Shown: positions 52,699-61,199 of the stretch, piece after piece
Layout: every line of letters starts with the position of its first letter
How positions within the stretch are numbered: position 1 is the first letter of the stretch
Origin: Streptomyces showdoensis
GTDB lineage: Bacteria > Actinomycetota > Actinomycetes > Streptomycetales > Streptomycetaceae
DNA: 64,000 bases
Assembly: GCF_039535475.1 (NCBI RefSeq)
Contig: NZ_BAAAXG010000026.1
Location: 4,025,501 to 4,089,500, forward strand
Reading direction: 5' to 3'
Made by a program: the position numbers and the translations under genes
The notes under the pieces: generated by a model
Told to the model about the DNA's origin: nothing
The model's database searches: none
The model's input: only the letters and a program-made list of their open reading frames with translations

Positions 52699-53289
52699 GT
52701 GTCCCGTCAGGTGTTCCTCTACGACCCACCGGAGCGTTTCGTGGCCGGCACGGTCGGGCTGCCTGGCCGCCGTACCTTCTTCCTCCAGGCGTCCGCGGCC
52801 GGCCGGGTCACCAGCGTCGCCCTGGAGAAGACCCAGGTCGCGGCCCTCGCCGAGCGCATCGACGAACTCCTGGACGAGGTAGTCCGCCGCACCGGGGGCA
52901 ACGCGCCCGTCCCCGCGGTCGCCCCGGCCGAGATCGCCGACACCGCCCCGCTGGACACCCCCGTCGAGGAGGAGTTCCGGGTCGGCACCATGGCCCTCGC
53001 CTGGGACGGCGAGGAGCAGCGGATGATCGTCGAGGCGCAGGCGCTCGTCGAACTGGACGCGGACTCCGAGGAGGACCTCGCCGCGGCCGAGGAGCGGCTG
53101 CTCCAGGACGAGGAGAACGGGCCGCCGATGCTGCGCGTCCGGCTCTCCGGCGCCCAGGCCAGGGCGTTCGCCAAGCGGGCCCTCGACGTCGTCAACGCGG
53201 GCCGCCCGCCGTGCCCGCTGTGCAGCCTCCCGCTGGACCCCGAGGGCCACGTCTGCCCGCGCCAGAACGGATACCGGCGCGGCGCATGA
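52699..53289 (+). CDS. DUF3090 family protein
   Basis: 196 aa from GTG 52699 (VSRQVFLYDPPERFVAGTVG) with AGGGAG upstream. DUF3090 pattern with an acidic middle and a C-terminal CPLCSLPLDPEGHVCPRQNG that is a zinc-ribbon-like Cys cluster. It overlaps the next gene by 4 bp (ATGA) and belongs to the conserved actinobacterial group that includes mshC. Function unknown. Confidence 0.9.
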   Translation: MSRQVFLYDPPERFVAGTVGLPGRRTFFLQASAAGRVTSVALEKTQVAALAERIDELLDEVVRRTGGNAPVPAVAPAEIADTAPLDTPVEEEFRVGTMALAWDGEEQRMIVEAQALVELDADSEEDLAAAEERLLQDEENGPPMLRVRLSGAQARAFAKRALDVVNAGRPPCPLCSLPLDPEGHVCPRQNGYRRGA

Positions 53290-54089
53290 GCGGTGACCGG
53301 ACCCCCGCCGTCGTGGACCTGCTCAGCCGGGGGGAGCTGACCGTCCGCGGCCAGGTCCGCGAGGCCTCCAACGCCGTCCTGTTCTGCTCCGTCGCCTACG
53401 AGGGCGAGGAGGCGGCCTGCGTCTACAAGCCGGTCATGGGCGAGCGCCCGCTGTGGGACTTCCCCGACGGCAACCTGGCCCGCCGCGAGGTCGCCGCCTA
53501 CGAGCTCTCCGAGGCCACCGGCTGGGGCCTGGTGCCGCCGACCGTGCTGCGCGAGGGGCCGTACGGCGAGGGCATGGTCCAGCTCTGGATCGAGGCCGAC
53601 CCCTCCGCCGCCCTGCTCGCGCTCGTGGAGGACGAGGAGGCGGGCGAGGGCTGGAAGGCCGTGGGCCCGGCCCAGGTGGCCGAGGACCGCACCGCGCTGC
53701 TCGTCCACGCCGACACCCCGCAGCTGCGCCGGATGGCCGTCCTGGACGCCGTCATCAACAACGGCGACCGCAAGGGCGGCCACCTGCTGCCCGCGCCGGA
53801 CGGACGGCTCTACGGGATCGACCACGGCGTCTCCTTCCACGTGGACGACAAGCTGCGCACCCTGCTGTGGGGCTGGGCGGGGGAGGACCTGACCGAGGAG
53901 GCCACCGCCGTCCTCGACCGGCTCGACGGGGAGCTCGCGCCCGGCACCCCATTGGCCGAACGGCTCGCCGGTCTGCTCACCGGGGCCGAGGTGGACGCCC
54001 TGCGGGAGCGGGTGGCCGGGCTGCGCAGGACGGGTCGGCACCCGGTGCCGTCCGGGCAGTGGCCGGCGATCCCCTGGCCGCCGGTGTGA
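53286..54089 (+). CDS. SCO1664 family kinase-like protein
   Basis: 267 aa from ATG 53286, overlapping DUF3090 (ATGA). Kinase-like pattern: CVYKPVMGERPLWDFPDGNL (Lys as ATP anchor), catalytic-loop-like VINNGDRKGGHLLPAP and metal-loop-like GIDHGVSFHVDD, resembling the phosphatidylinositol 3/4-kinase-like or HipA-like fold. Substrate unknown. Its position between DUF3090 and mshC is the conserved actinobacterial order. Confidence 0.87.
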   Translation: MSGDRTPAVVDLLSRGELTVRGQVREASNAVLFCSVAYEGEEAACVYKPVMGERPLWDFPDGNLARREVAAYELSEATGWGLVPPTVLREGPYGEGMVQLWIEADPSAALLALVEDEEAGEGWKAVGPAQVAEDRTALLVHADTPQLRRMAVLDAVINNGDRKGGHLLPAPDGRLYGIDHGVSFHVDDKLRTLLWGWAGEDLTEEATAVLDRLDGELAPGTPLAERLAGLLTGAEVDALRERVAGLRRTGRHPVPSGQWPAIPWPPV

Positions 54090-54271
54090 GGGCCGTCCGG
54101 CCGACCGCACGGGGGATCGCCAGGGTGAGCGATGCTTTTCGGCCAAGGGGTACGGAGGGGTAAGACCCCCGGGGGGTATGCACGAACCCGTTTGTCCCGC
54201 AAGACCGCCTAATCGGTCAAGATCCCGGATGCGGTTCGTATCCGGAACACCTGTCCGGTTACGCTCAGGAC

Positions 54272-55501
54272 ATGCATGCCTGGCCCGCTTCTGAGGTCCC
54301 CGCCCTGCCCGGCAAGGGCCGCGACCTCCGGATTCACGACACCGCGACCGGCGGACGAGTCACCCTCGCTCCCGGCCCCGTCGCCCGCATCTACGTCTGC
54401 GGCATCACGCCGTACGACGCGACCCACATGGGTCACGCGGCGACCTACAACGCGTTCGACCTCGTTCAGCGCGTGTGGCTCGACACCAAGCGGCAGGTTC
54501 ATTACGTCCAGAACGTGACCGACGTGGACGACCCGCTCCTGGAGCGCGCGATCCGCGACGGCATCGACTGGGTCGGGCTCGCCGAGCGCGAGACCGCCCT
54601 GTTCCGCGAGGACATGACCGCGCTGCGCATGCTGCCCCCGCGGGACTACATCGGCGCGGTCGAGGCCATACCCGGCATCGTCCCGCTGGTCGAGCGCCTG
54701 CGGGACTCCGGCGCCGCCTACGAGCTCGACGGCGACATCTACTTCTCCGTCGAGGCCGACCCGCACTTCGGCCAGGTCTCGAACTACGACTCCGAGCTGA
54801 TGCGCCACCTGTCCGCCGAGCGCGGCGGCGACCCGGACCGCCCGGGCAAGAAGAACCCCCTCGACCCGATGCTGTGGATGGCCGCCCGCGACGGCGAGCC
54901 GAGCTGGGACGGCGGCAGCCTCGGCGCCGGCCGCCCCGGCTGGCACATCGAGTGCGTCGCCATCGCCCTGGACCACCTCGGCATGGGCTTCGACGTGCAG
55001 GGCGGCGGCTCGGACCTGATCTTCCCGCACCACGAGATGGGCGCCTCGCACGCCCAGTCCCTCACGGGCGAGTTCCCCATGGCCAAGGCGTACGTGCACG
55101 CCGGCATGGTCGGCCTGGACGGCGAGAAGATGTCGAAGTCCAAGGGCAACCTGGTCTTCGTCTCCACCCTGCGCAAGGAGGGCGTCGACCCGGCCGCCAT
55201 CCGTCTCGCGCTCCTCTCGCACCACTACCGGGCGGACTGGGAGTGGACCGACCAGGTCCTCCAGGACGCCGTCGACCGCCTCGGCCGCTGGCGCGCGGCC
55301 GTCTCGCGCCCCGACGGCCCGTCCGCCGACGCGCTCGTCGAGGAGCTCCGCGAGGCGCTCTCCGACGACCTGGACGCCCCGGCCGCCCTCGCCGCGGTGG
55401 ACCGCTGGGCCGCGCTCCAGGAGTCCGAGGGCGGCACCGACGAGTCCGCCCCCGGACTCGTCTCCCGCGCCGTCGACGCGCTCCTGGGCGTCGCCCTGTA
55501 G
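54272..55501 (+). CDS. mshC: Mycothiol ligase MshC (Cys-GlcN-Ins ligase)
   Basis: 409 aa from ATG 54272. The opening [19 protein letters not shown] is the MshC hallmark, distinguishing it from cysteinyl-tRNA synthetase, which it resembles. Class I synthetase motifs: [20 protein letters not shown] (HIGH-like), catalytic [11 protein letters not shown] (KMSKS), and zinc ligands near PGWHIECVA and FPHHEMG. It joins cysteine to GlcN-inositol with ATP in mycothiol synthesis. Preceded by the DUF3090/SCO1664 group and followed by a strong terminator. Confidence 0.93.
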   Translation: MHAWPASEVPALPGKGRDLRIHDTATGGRVTLAPGPVARIYVCGITPYDATHMGHAATYNAFDLVQRVWLDTKRQVHYVQNVTDVDDPLLERAIRDGIDWVGLAERETALFREDMTALRMLPPRDYIGAVEAIPGIVPLVERLRDSGAAYELDGDIYFSVEADPHFGQVSNYDSELMRHLSAERGGDPDRPGKKNPLDPMLWMAARDGEPSWDGGSLGAGRPGWHIECVAIALDHLGMGFDVQGGGSDLIFPHHEMGASHAQSLTGEFPMAKAYVHAGMVGLDGEKMSKSKGNLVFVSTLRKEGVDPAAIRLALLSHHYRADWEWTDQVLQDAVDRLGRWRAAVSRPDGPSADALVEELREALSDDLDAPAALAAVDRWAALQESEGGTDESAPGLVSRAVDALLGVAL

Positions 55502-55532
55502 CGAGCTCCCCGGCGTAACTCCTTTTCACGCG

Positions 55533-55576
55533 ACCGCCCTTGGACTTCACGACAAGTCCGGGGGCGGTTCCGTTTT
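55533..55576 (+). terminator. Strong terminator after mshC
   Basis: Fifteen-bp stem accgcccttggactt/aagtccgggggcggt (two G-U pairs) with a 6-nt loop, followed by tccgtttt. Confidence 0.8.
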
Positions 55577-55615
55577 GCCCTGTCGCGATGCTCGAATCTG
55601 CGCTAAACAGGCCCC

Positions 55616-58600
55616 ATGCAATCATCAATGCGCATGAGAGCTGCAGTCGCCGGTGCACTGCTCGGCCTGCTCGCCGTCTTCGCCGGACCCGGCGGGAGTG
55701 CGGCAGCCGTGCCCACAGGCAGCACCGGCCCCACCGATTCCCCCGAGACCACCGTCGGGAATCTCACCGGATTCACCGCCGACGGACCCGTCTACCGGCT
55801 GACCGCCGGCGCCGCGCAGGCCCGGGTCAGCTTCGTCTCCGACGAGACCTTCCGCATCGAGCTGGCGCCCGACGGCACGTTCGCCGACCCCACCGGCCGG
55901 GACATCGTCCTGCCGCAGGGCCCGCCGCCCGCCACCCGCTGGTCCGACCGCGGGGACCGCTACGAGCTCAGCACCGCGCGGGTGACCCTGCGCGCCTACA
56001 AGTCACCGCTCCGCTTCGCCGCCGTCCGGGCCGACGGCACCCCCCTGTGGTCCGAGACCCGGGGCCTCTCCTGGAACCAGGACCGCACCACCCAGTCCCT
56101 CGCCCGCGGCGCCGACGAGCAGTTCTACGGCGCCGGCATGCAGAACGGCCGCGGCAACACCTCGCACCGCGGCAAGACCGTCGAGGTCGGCGTCGACTAC
56201 AACTGGAACGACGGCGGCCACCCCAACTCCGTCCCCTTCTACCTCTCCTCCGCCGGATACGGCGTCTACCGCAACACCTACGCCCCCAACACGTACGTCT
56301 TCGGGGAGCCCGTCACCACCACCGCCCGGGAACAGCGCTTCGACGCCTACTACTTCGCCGGCAGCGGCCGGGACGCCCTCAAGGACGTCATCGGGCAGTA
56401 CACCCGGCTGACCGGGAAGCCGTTCATGCCGCCGGTGTACGGCCTGGAGATCGGCGACGCCGACTGCTACCTCCACAACGCCAACCGCGGCGAACGGCGC
56501 ACCCTCGACGCCCTCGGGGTCGCCGACGGCTACGTCGAGAACGACATGCCGAACGGCTGGATGCTCGTCAACGACGGCTACGGCTGCGGCTACGAGAACC
56601 TCGCCGAGGCCGCCCAGGGCCTCCAGAAGCGCGGCATGCAGCTCGGCCTGTGGACCGAGGACGGCATCGACAAGCTGGGCGAGCAGGTCAAGGCCGGACA
56701 GCGGGTCGCCAAGCTGGACGTGGCCTGGGTCGGCGAGGGCTACAAGTTCGCCCTCGACGGCTGCAAGGGCGCCTACGCCGGCATCGAGGCCAACAGCGAC
56801 GCCCGCGGCTTCACCTGGGCCCCCGAGAGCTGGTCCGGCGCCCAGCGCTGCGGCGTCCAGTGGTCCGGCGACCAGTCCGGCAGCTGGGAGTACATCCGCT
56901 GGCAGATCCCCACCTACGCCGGCGCCTCCATGTCCGGCCTCGCCTACACCACCGGCGACGTCGACGGCATCTTCGGCGGCAGCGCCAAGACGTACACCCG
57001 TGACCTGCAGTGGAAGATGTTCCTTCCGGTCACCATGACCATGGACGGCTGGGCCGCCCAGGACAAGCAGCCCTTCCGGTACGGCGAGCCCTACACCTCG
57101 ATCAACCGGGCCTCCCTCAAGCTGCACGAGGCCCTGCTGCCCTACATCTACTCGCACGCCCACCAGGCCACCCGGACCGGCGTCGGCCTCGCCCGGCCGC
57201 TGGCCCTCGAGTACCCCGACGACCCGGTGGCCGCCACCGACGCCGCGAAGTACGAGTTCCTCAGCGGCCAGGACTTCCTGGTCGCCCCGGTGTACAAGGA
57301 CGCCGTCGAGCGCGACGGCATCTACCTCCCCAAGGGCACCTGGATCGACTACTGGAACGGGCGCGTCTACGAAGGCCCCCTGACCCTCGACGACTACAGC
57401 GCCCCGCTCGACACCCTGCCGCTGTTCGTCCGCGCCGGGGCGACCGTCCCGATGTGGCCGGGCGGCATCCGCTCGTACACCCAGCGCACCCCCGGCTCGG
57501 CGCTCGCCTGGGACGTCTACCCGCAGGGCAGGTCGTCCTTCACCCTGTACGAGGACGACGGCGTGACCCGCGAGCACCGCGGCGGCCGCTACGCCACCCA
57601 GCGCGCCGACGTCCAGGCACCCCGCCGCGGCGCCGGCGACGTGACCGTGCGCATCGGCGCGAGCAAGGGCGCCTACACGGGCAAGGCCGCCGCCCGCCCG
57701 TACGCCTTCACCGTCCACACCGGCGACGCGCCCACCGGCGTCGCCCTGGGCGGCAAGCCGCTGAAGGGCTTCACCTCCAAGGCCGCCTTCGAGGCCGCCG
57801 GCCAGGGCTGGTGGTACGACCGGGACGACCGCGGCGGCGTGGTGCGGATCAAGACCGCCGCCCAGCGTACCGACCGCGGCTTCACCCTCGTCCTGCGCGG
57901 CACCAGCGCCGTCGGCGGAGCCGTCCCCGGCGCCGCCGCCGCCCTCGCCGCCCCGGCGGCGCAGGAGCTGGGCGCGGGCGTGCCCGGCACCGTCGCCGTC
58001 GACGTCACCGCCGGGACCAGGGACGCCACCGACGTCTCCGTCGGCCTCACCGTCCCGGCCGGCTGGCAGGTGGCCCCGACCGAGCGGATCGCCCGCGTCC
58101 CGGCCGGCACCACCCGGCGCGTCGAGCTCTCGGTGACCCCCGCCCAGGACGCCGTACCGGGCGAGGCCACGCTCACCGCGACCGTCCGCCACCGGGCCGC
58201 CGGGGCGGACCGCACCGCGCAACAGCGCTTCGCCGTCGGGGTCATGCCACCGCCGCCGACCGCCCCCGCCTGGGCGAGCGACCTGGTCTGGCTGAAGTCC
58301 GGCAACGGCTGGGGCCCGCCGGAGCGGGACCGCTCCAACGGCGAGTCCGGCGCCGCCGACGGCAAGGTGCTCACGCTGGCCGGCAAGACCTACGCGAAGG
58401 GCATCGGGGCCCACGCCGACTCCGACATCGAGCTCTACCTCGGCGGGCGCTGCACCGCGTTCACCGCCGAGGTCGGCATCGACGACGAGATCAACGGCTA
58501 CGGGGAGGTCGCCTTCTCCGTCGAGGCCGACGGCAAGGTGCTGTGGACCTCGCCCAAGGTGACGGGCGCCTCGGCGACCGTGCCGGTCTCCGTCGACCTG

Positions 58601-58699
58601 ACCGGTGCGCGCCACGTGCACCTGAAGGTCACGGACACCAACGGGTCCAAGAGCGGCGACCACGGCGACTGGGCGGGCGCTCGGTTCGACTGCGCCTGA
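55616..58699 (+). CDS. Secreted GH31 glycosidase with NPCBM domain
   Basis: 1027 aa from ATG 55616; ATG 55628 is an alternative. Sec signal MRAAVAGALLGLLAVFAGPG. The GH31 barrel has the candidate nucleophile Asp in RVAKLDVAWVGEGYKF and acid/base Asp in VQWSGDQSGSW, with TTGDVDGIFGG. After it come a GH31 C-terminal sheet (RAGATVPMWPGG), an NEW3-like segment (about 790-870) and a C-terminal NPCBM domain (GIGAHADSDIELYLGGRCTA). The motif style resembles alpha-N-acetylgalactosaminidase or alpha-galactosidase members, but this is tentative. Extracellular. Confidence 0.88.
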   Translation: MQSSMRMRAAVAGALLGLLAVFAGPGGSAAAVPTGSTGPTDSPETTVGNLTGFTADGPVYRLTAGAAQARVSFVSDETFRIELAPDGTFADPTGRDIVLPQGPPPATRWSDRGDRYELSTARVTLRAYKSPLRFAAVRADGTPLWSETRGLSWNQDRTTQSLARGADEQFYGAGMQNGRGNTSHRGKTVEVGVDYNWNDGGHPNSVPFYLSSAGYGVYRNTYAPNTYVFGEPVTTTAREQRFDAYYFAGSGRDALKDVIGQYTRLTGKPFMPPVYGLEIGDADCYLHNANRGERRTLDALGVADGYVENDMPNGWMLVNDGYGCGYENLAEAAQGLQKRGMQLGLWTEDGIDKLGEQVKAGQRVAKLDVAWVGEGYKFALDGCKGAYAGIEANSDARGFTWAPESWSGAQRCGVQWSGDQSGSWEYIRWQIPTYAGASMSGLAYTTGDVDGIFGGSAKTYTRDLQWKMFLPVTMTMDGWAAQDKQPFRYGEPYTSINRASLKLHEALLPYIYSHAHQATRTGVGLARPLALEYPDDPVAATDAAKYEFLSGQDFLVAPVYKDAVERDGIYLPKGTWIDYWNGRVYEGPLTLDDYSAPLDTLPLFVRAGATVPMWPGGIRSYTQRTPGSALAWDVYPQGRSSFTLYEDDGVTREHRGGRYATQRADVQAPRRGAGDVTVRIGASKGAYTGKAAARPYAFTVHTGDAPTGVALGGKPLKGFTSKAAFEAAGQGWWYDRDDRGGVVRIKTAAQRTDRGFTLVLRGTSAVGGAVPGAAAALAAPAAQELGAGVPGTVAVDVTAGTRDATDVSVGLTVPAGWQVAPTERIARVPAGTTRRVELSVTPAQDAVPGEATLTATVRHRAAGADRTAQQRFAVGVMPPPPTAPAWASDLVWLKSGNGWGPPERDRSNGESGAADGKVLTLAGKTYAKGIGAHADSDIELYLGGRCTAFTAEVGIDDEINGYGEVAFSVEADGKVLWTSPKVTGASATVPVSVDLTGARHVHLKVTDTNGSKSGDHGDWAGARFDCA

Positions 58700-58716
58700 C
58701 GGCACCCGCAGAAGCC

Positions 58717-58749
58717 GACGGGAGGGGCGGACGCGCCGCCCCTCCCGTC
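58717..58749. terminator. Bidirectional hairpin terminator
   Basis: Fourteen-bp perfect stem gacgggaggggcgg/ccgcccctcccgtc with a 5-nt loop between the GH31 and PAC2 genes. Confidence 0.8.
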
Positions 58750-58756
58750 ACACCGC

Positions 58757-59854
58757 TCAGTTCCCGGGCTCTCCCGGCTCTCCCGAGTCTCCCGGAGCCT
58801 CGGAGTCCCCCGGGGCTCCGCCGTCGCCGGTGCCGCCTGCGCCGTCGGGGTCGCTTCCGTCGTCCCCCGCCGCGGGCGGCTCGGCGCCCGGCACCGCCTC
58901 CGGCCCCGGCTGCTGCGGCTTCGGCGGGCGGGTCCGGTCGCTGGAGCCCTCCCTCAGGTACGAGGTGTCGCCGCCCTCCGTCGCGACCCCCGGGCCCTGG
59001 CCCGGTCCGGAACCCGGCTCGCGGCGGCGCAGGTAGCGCTCGAACTCGCGGGCGATGGCCTCGCCGGAGGCCTCCGGCAGCTCGGCCGTGTCCCGCGCCT
59101 CCTCCAGGGTCTGGACGTACTCCGCGACCTCGCTGTCCTCGGCGGCCAGCTGGTCCACGCCCACCTGCCAGGCCCGCGCGTCCTCGGGCAGCTCGCCCAG
59201 CGGGATGCGCAGGTCGATCAGGTCCTCCAGCCGGTTCAGCAGCGCCAGCGTCGCCTTCGGGTTCGGCGGCTGCGACACGTAGTGCGGCACCGCCGCCCAC
59301 AGGCTCACCGCCGGGACCCCGGCGTGCGTGCACGCCTCCTGGAGGATGCCCACGATGCCCGTCGGGCCCTCGTAGCGGGTCTCCTCCAGGTCCATCGTGC
59401 GCGCCAGATCCGGGTCGGAGGTCACTCCGCTGACCGGCACCGGACGGGTGTGCGGGGTGTCGCCGAGCAGCGCGCCCAGGATCACCACCATCTCCACGCC
59501 CAGCTCGTGGGCGAAGCCCAGGATCTCGTTGCAGAACGAACGCCAGCGCATCGACGGCTCGATGCCGCGCACCAGGACCAGGTCCCGGGGCTTGTCGCCG
59601 CCGATCCGCACCACGGAGAGCCGGGTCGTGGGCCAGGTGATCTTCCGGACGCCGCCGTCCAGCCACACCGTGGGCCGGTTGACCTGGAAGTCGTAGTAGT
59701 CCTCGGCGTCCAGCGCCGCGAACACCTCGCCCTTCCACTCCCGGTCCAGATGGGCGACCGCCGCGGAGGCGGCGTCACCGGCGTCGTTCCACCCCTCGAA
59801 CGCGGCCACCATGACCGGGTCGATCAGCTCGGGAACCCCCTCGAGCTCGATCAC
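58757..59854 (-). CDS. PAC2 family protein, ParJ-like
   Basis: 365 aa from GTG 59854 (VIELEGVPELIDPVMVAAFE). PAC2/proteasome-assembly-chaperone-like domain: GWNDAGDAASAAVAHLDREW, ADKPRDLVLVRGIEP-like GGDKPRDLVLVRGIEPSMRW and a long acidic Pro/Ala tail after about residue 280. From its place beside mshC and glpD it is probably the homologue of S. coelicolor ParJ (SCO1662), which binds ParA and affects chromosome segregation in sporulation. That identity rests on remembered synteny. Confidence 0.82.
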   Translation of the reverse strand: MIELEGVPELIDPVMVAAFEGWNDAGDAASAAVAHLDREWKGEVFAALDAEDYYDFQVNRPTVWLDGGVRKITWPTTRLSVVRIGGDKPRDLVLVRGIEPSMRWRSFCNEILGFAHELGVEMVVILGALLGDTPHTRPVPVSGVTSDPDLARTMDLEETRYEGPTGIVGILQEACTHAGVPAVSLWAAVPHYVSQPPNPKATLALLNRLEDLIDLRIPLGELPEDARAWQVGVDQLAAEDSEVAEYVQTLEEARDTAELPEASGEAIAREFERYLRRREPGSGPGQGPGVATEGGDTSYLREGSSDRTRPPKPQQPGPEAVPGAEPPAAGDDGSDPDGAGGTGDGGAPGDSEAPGDSGEPGEPGN

Positions 59855-59997
59855 CCAGCGCCTCCTTCGTCGAAGTTCCTGTCGTACGGACCAACCTTAC
59901 GGCTTTCCGGCGGCCCGCCCGCAGCCCTCGGACCCGCCCGAAAGCCGTCCCGGCCTTGATCGACTACCCAGGAACTCCCGTCGGCACGCGTGCCGGC

Positions 59998-61059
59998 TCA
60001 CTCCTCCCAGAGCGTGCTCGGCGCCTCCTTCCGCACCACCGGCGCGATCTCCTCCGCGAACCGCTCCAGGGTCTCGATCTGCTCGGCCGTGGACTGCCCG
60101 AAGGCGTCCACGGTGACCGACTGCAGGTCGTGCCGGTACACCTCGTGGTAGCCGAGGAGCTTGTCGATGATCTGCTGCGGCGAGCCGATCAGCTGCGGGC
60201 CCCCCGCGATGGCGTCCTCGATCGTGCGGAAGGGGGTGTTGTAGCCCGTCTTCCCCTCCAGGTGGGGCCGGAAGTTCTGCCGCGTCCGCGCCTCGTACAG
60301 CTCCTTGTAGCGGCTGACGGCCTGCTCGTGGCTGTCGGCGATCAGCAGCCCGCCGGAGCCCGCCGCCACCCGCGCGTCCTTCGGGTCGTGCCCGTACTCC
60401 TCGAACCTCTCGCGGTAGTGGGCGATCAGCTTCGCGTACGCCTCGCGCGGCTGGATGGCGTTGGCGGTGAACAGCGGGTCGCCGTGCTTCGCCGCGAGCT
60501 CGGGGGAGTTGAGGCTGGTGGCCGAGCCGTGCCAGATCCGCGGCGGCCCGGCGTACGGGCGGGGGACGGTGGTCACGTTCTTCAGCGGGGGACGGAACTC
60601 GCCCTCCCAGTCCACGCCCTCCTCCGTCCAGAGCCGGCGCAGCAGCTCGTACCTCTCCTTCTGCAGGTCCCACTGCCGCTCCTCGTCCAGCCCGAAGAGG
60701 TCGAAGTGGCCGGCCTCCGCGCCCTTGCCGACGACCAGCTCGATCCGGCCCCGGGAGAGCAGGTCGAGCGTGGCGTAGTCCTCGGCGACCCGCACCGGGT
60801 CGAGGATCGCGACGACGGTGACGCCGGTCAGGAGCCGGATGCGGGAGGTGCGCGCCGCCAGCGCGCCCAGCACCACGGAGGGGCTGGAGGACAGGAAGGG
60901 GCCGGCGTGCCGTTCGCCGACCGCGTACGCGTCGAAGCCGAGCCTTTCGGCGGCCTCGCCGACCGCCAGGACCTGCTCCAGCCGGTCCGCGGCGTGGTCG
61001 AGTTCGCCGGTGAGGGGGTGCGGGGCATGGCCGATGAGGGAGAGCACCTGAAACTTCAT
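59998..61059 (-). CDS. LLM class flavin-dependent oxidoreductase
   Basis: 353 aa from ATG 61059. Luciferase-like: AERLGFDAYAVGERHAGPFL, TSRIRLLTGVTVVAILDPVR, YATLDLLSRGRIELVVGKGA and PRIWHGSATSLNSPELAAKH. FMN or F420 use cannot be distinguished. No substrate recognised. Separated from glpD by a long terminator, so transcribed separately. Confidence 0.87.
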   Translation of the reverse strand: MKFQVLSLIGHAPHPLTGELDHAADRLEQVLAVGEAAERLGFDAYAVGERHAGPFLSSSPSVVLGALAARTSRIRLLTGVTVVAILDPVRVAEDYATLDLLSRGRIELVVGKGAEAGHFDLFGLDEERQWDLQKERYELLRRLWTEEGVDWEGEFRPPLKNVTTVPRPYAGPPRIWHGSATSLNSPELAAKHGDPLFTANAIQPREAYAKLIAHYRERFEEYGHDPKDARVAAGSGGLLIADSHEQAVSRYKELYEARTRQNFRPHLEGKTGYNTPFRTIEDAIAGGPQLIGSPQQIIDKLLGYHEVYRHDLQSVTVDAFGQSTAEQIETLERFAEEIAPVVRKEAPSTLWEE

Positions 61060-61136
61060 GGTTCAACTCTGCGCGCCCAGTGTTGCGGCGGTGTGGCGGC
61101 CGCATGGCGGGCCCCGGGGCGCGTGCGGGGGCACGC

Positions 61137-61170
61137 GTAAGGGGCGGTCTCCCGGGAGACCGCCCCTTAC
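61137..61170 (-). terminator. Long palindromic terminator of glp operon
   Basis: Perfect 34-bp palindrome with arms gtaaggggcggtctccc and its complement, 30 bp downstream of the glpD stop on the minus strand. Confidence 0.85.
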
Positions 61171-61199
61171 CGCTCGCTACGACATCCGTTCGCCGAGGA

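Noticed and set aside
54272..55501. Second cysteinyl-tRNA synthetase
   Set aside because: The N-terminal [16 protein letters not shown] pattern and gene neighbours identify MshC instead.
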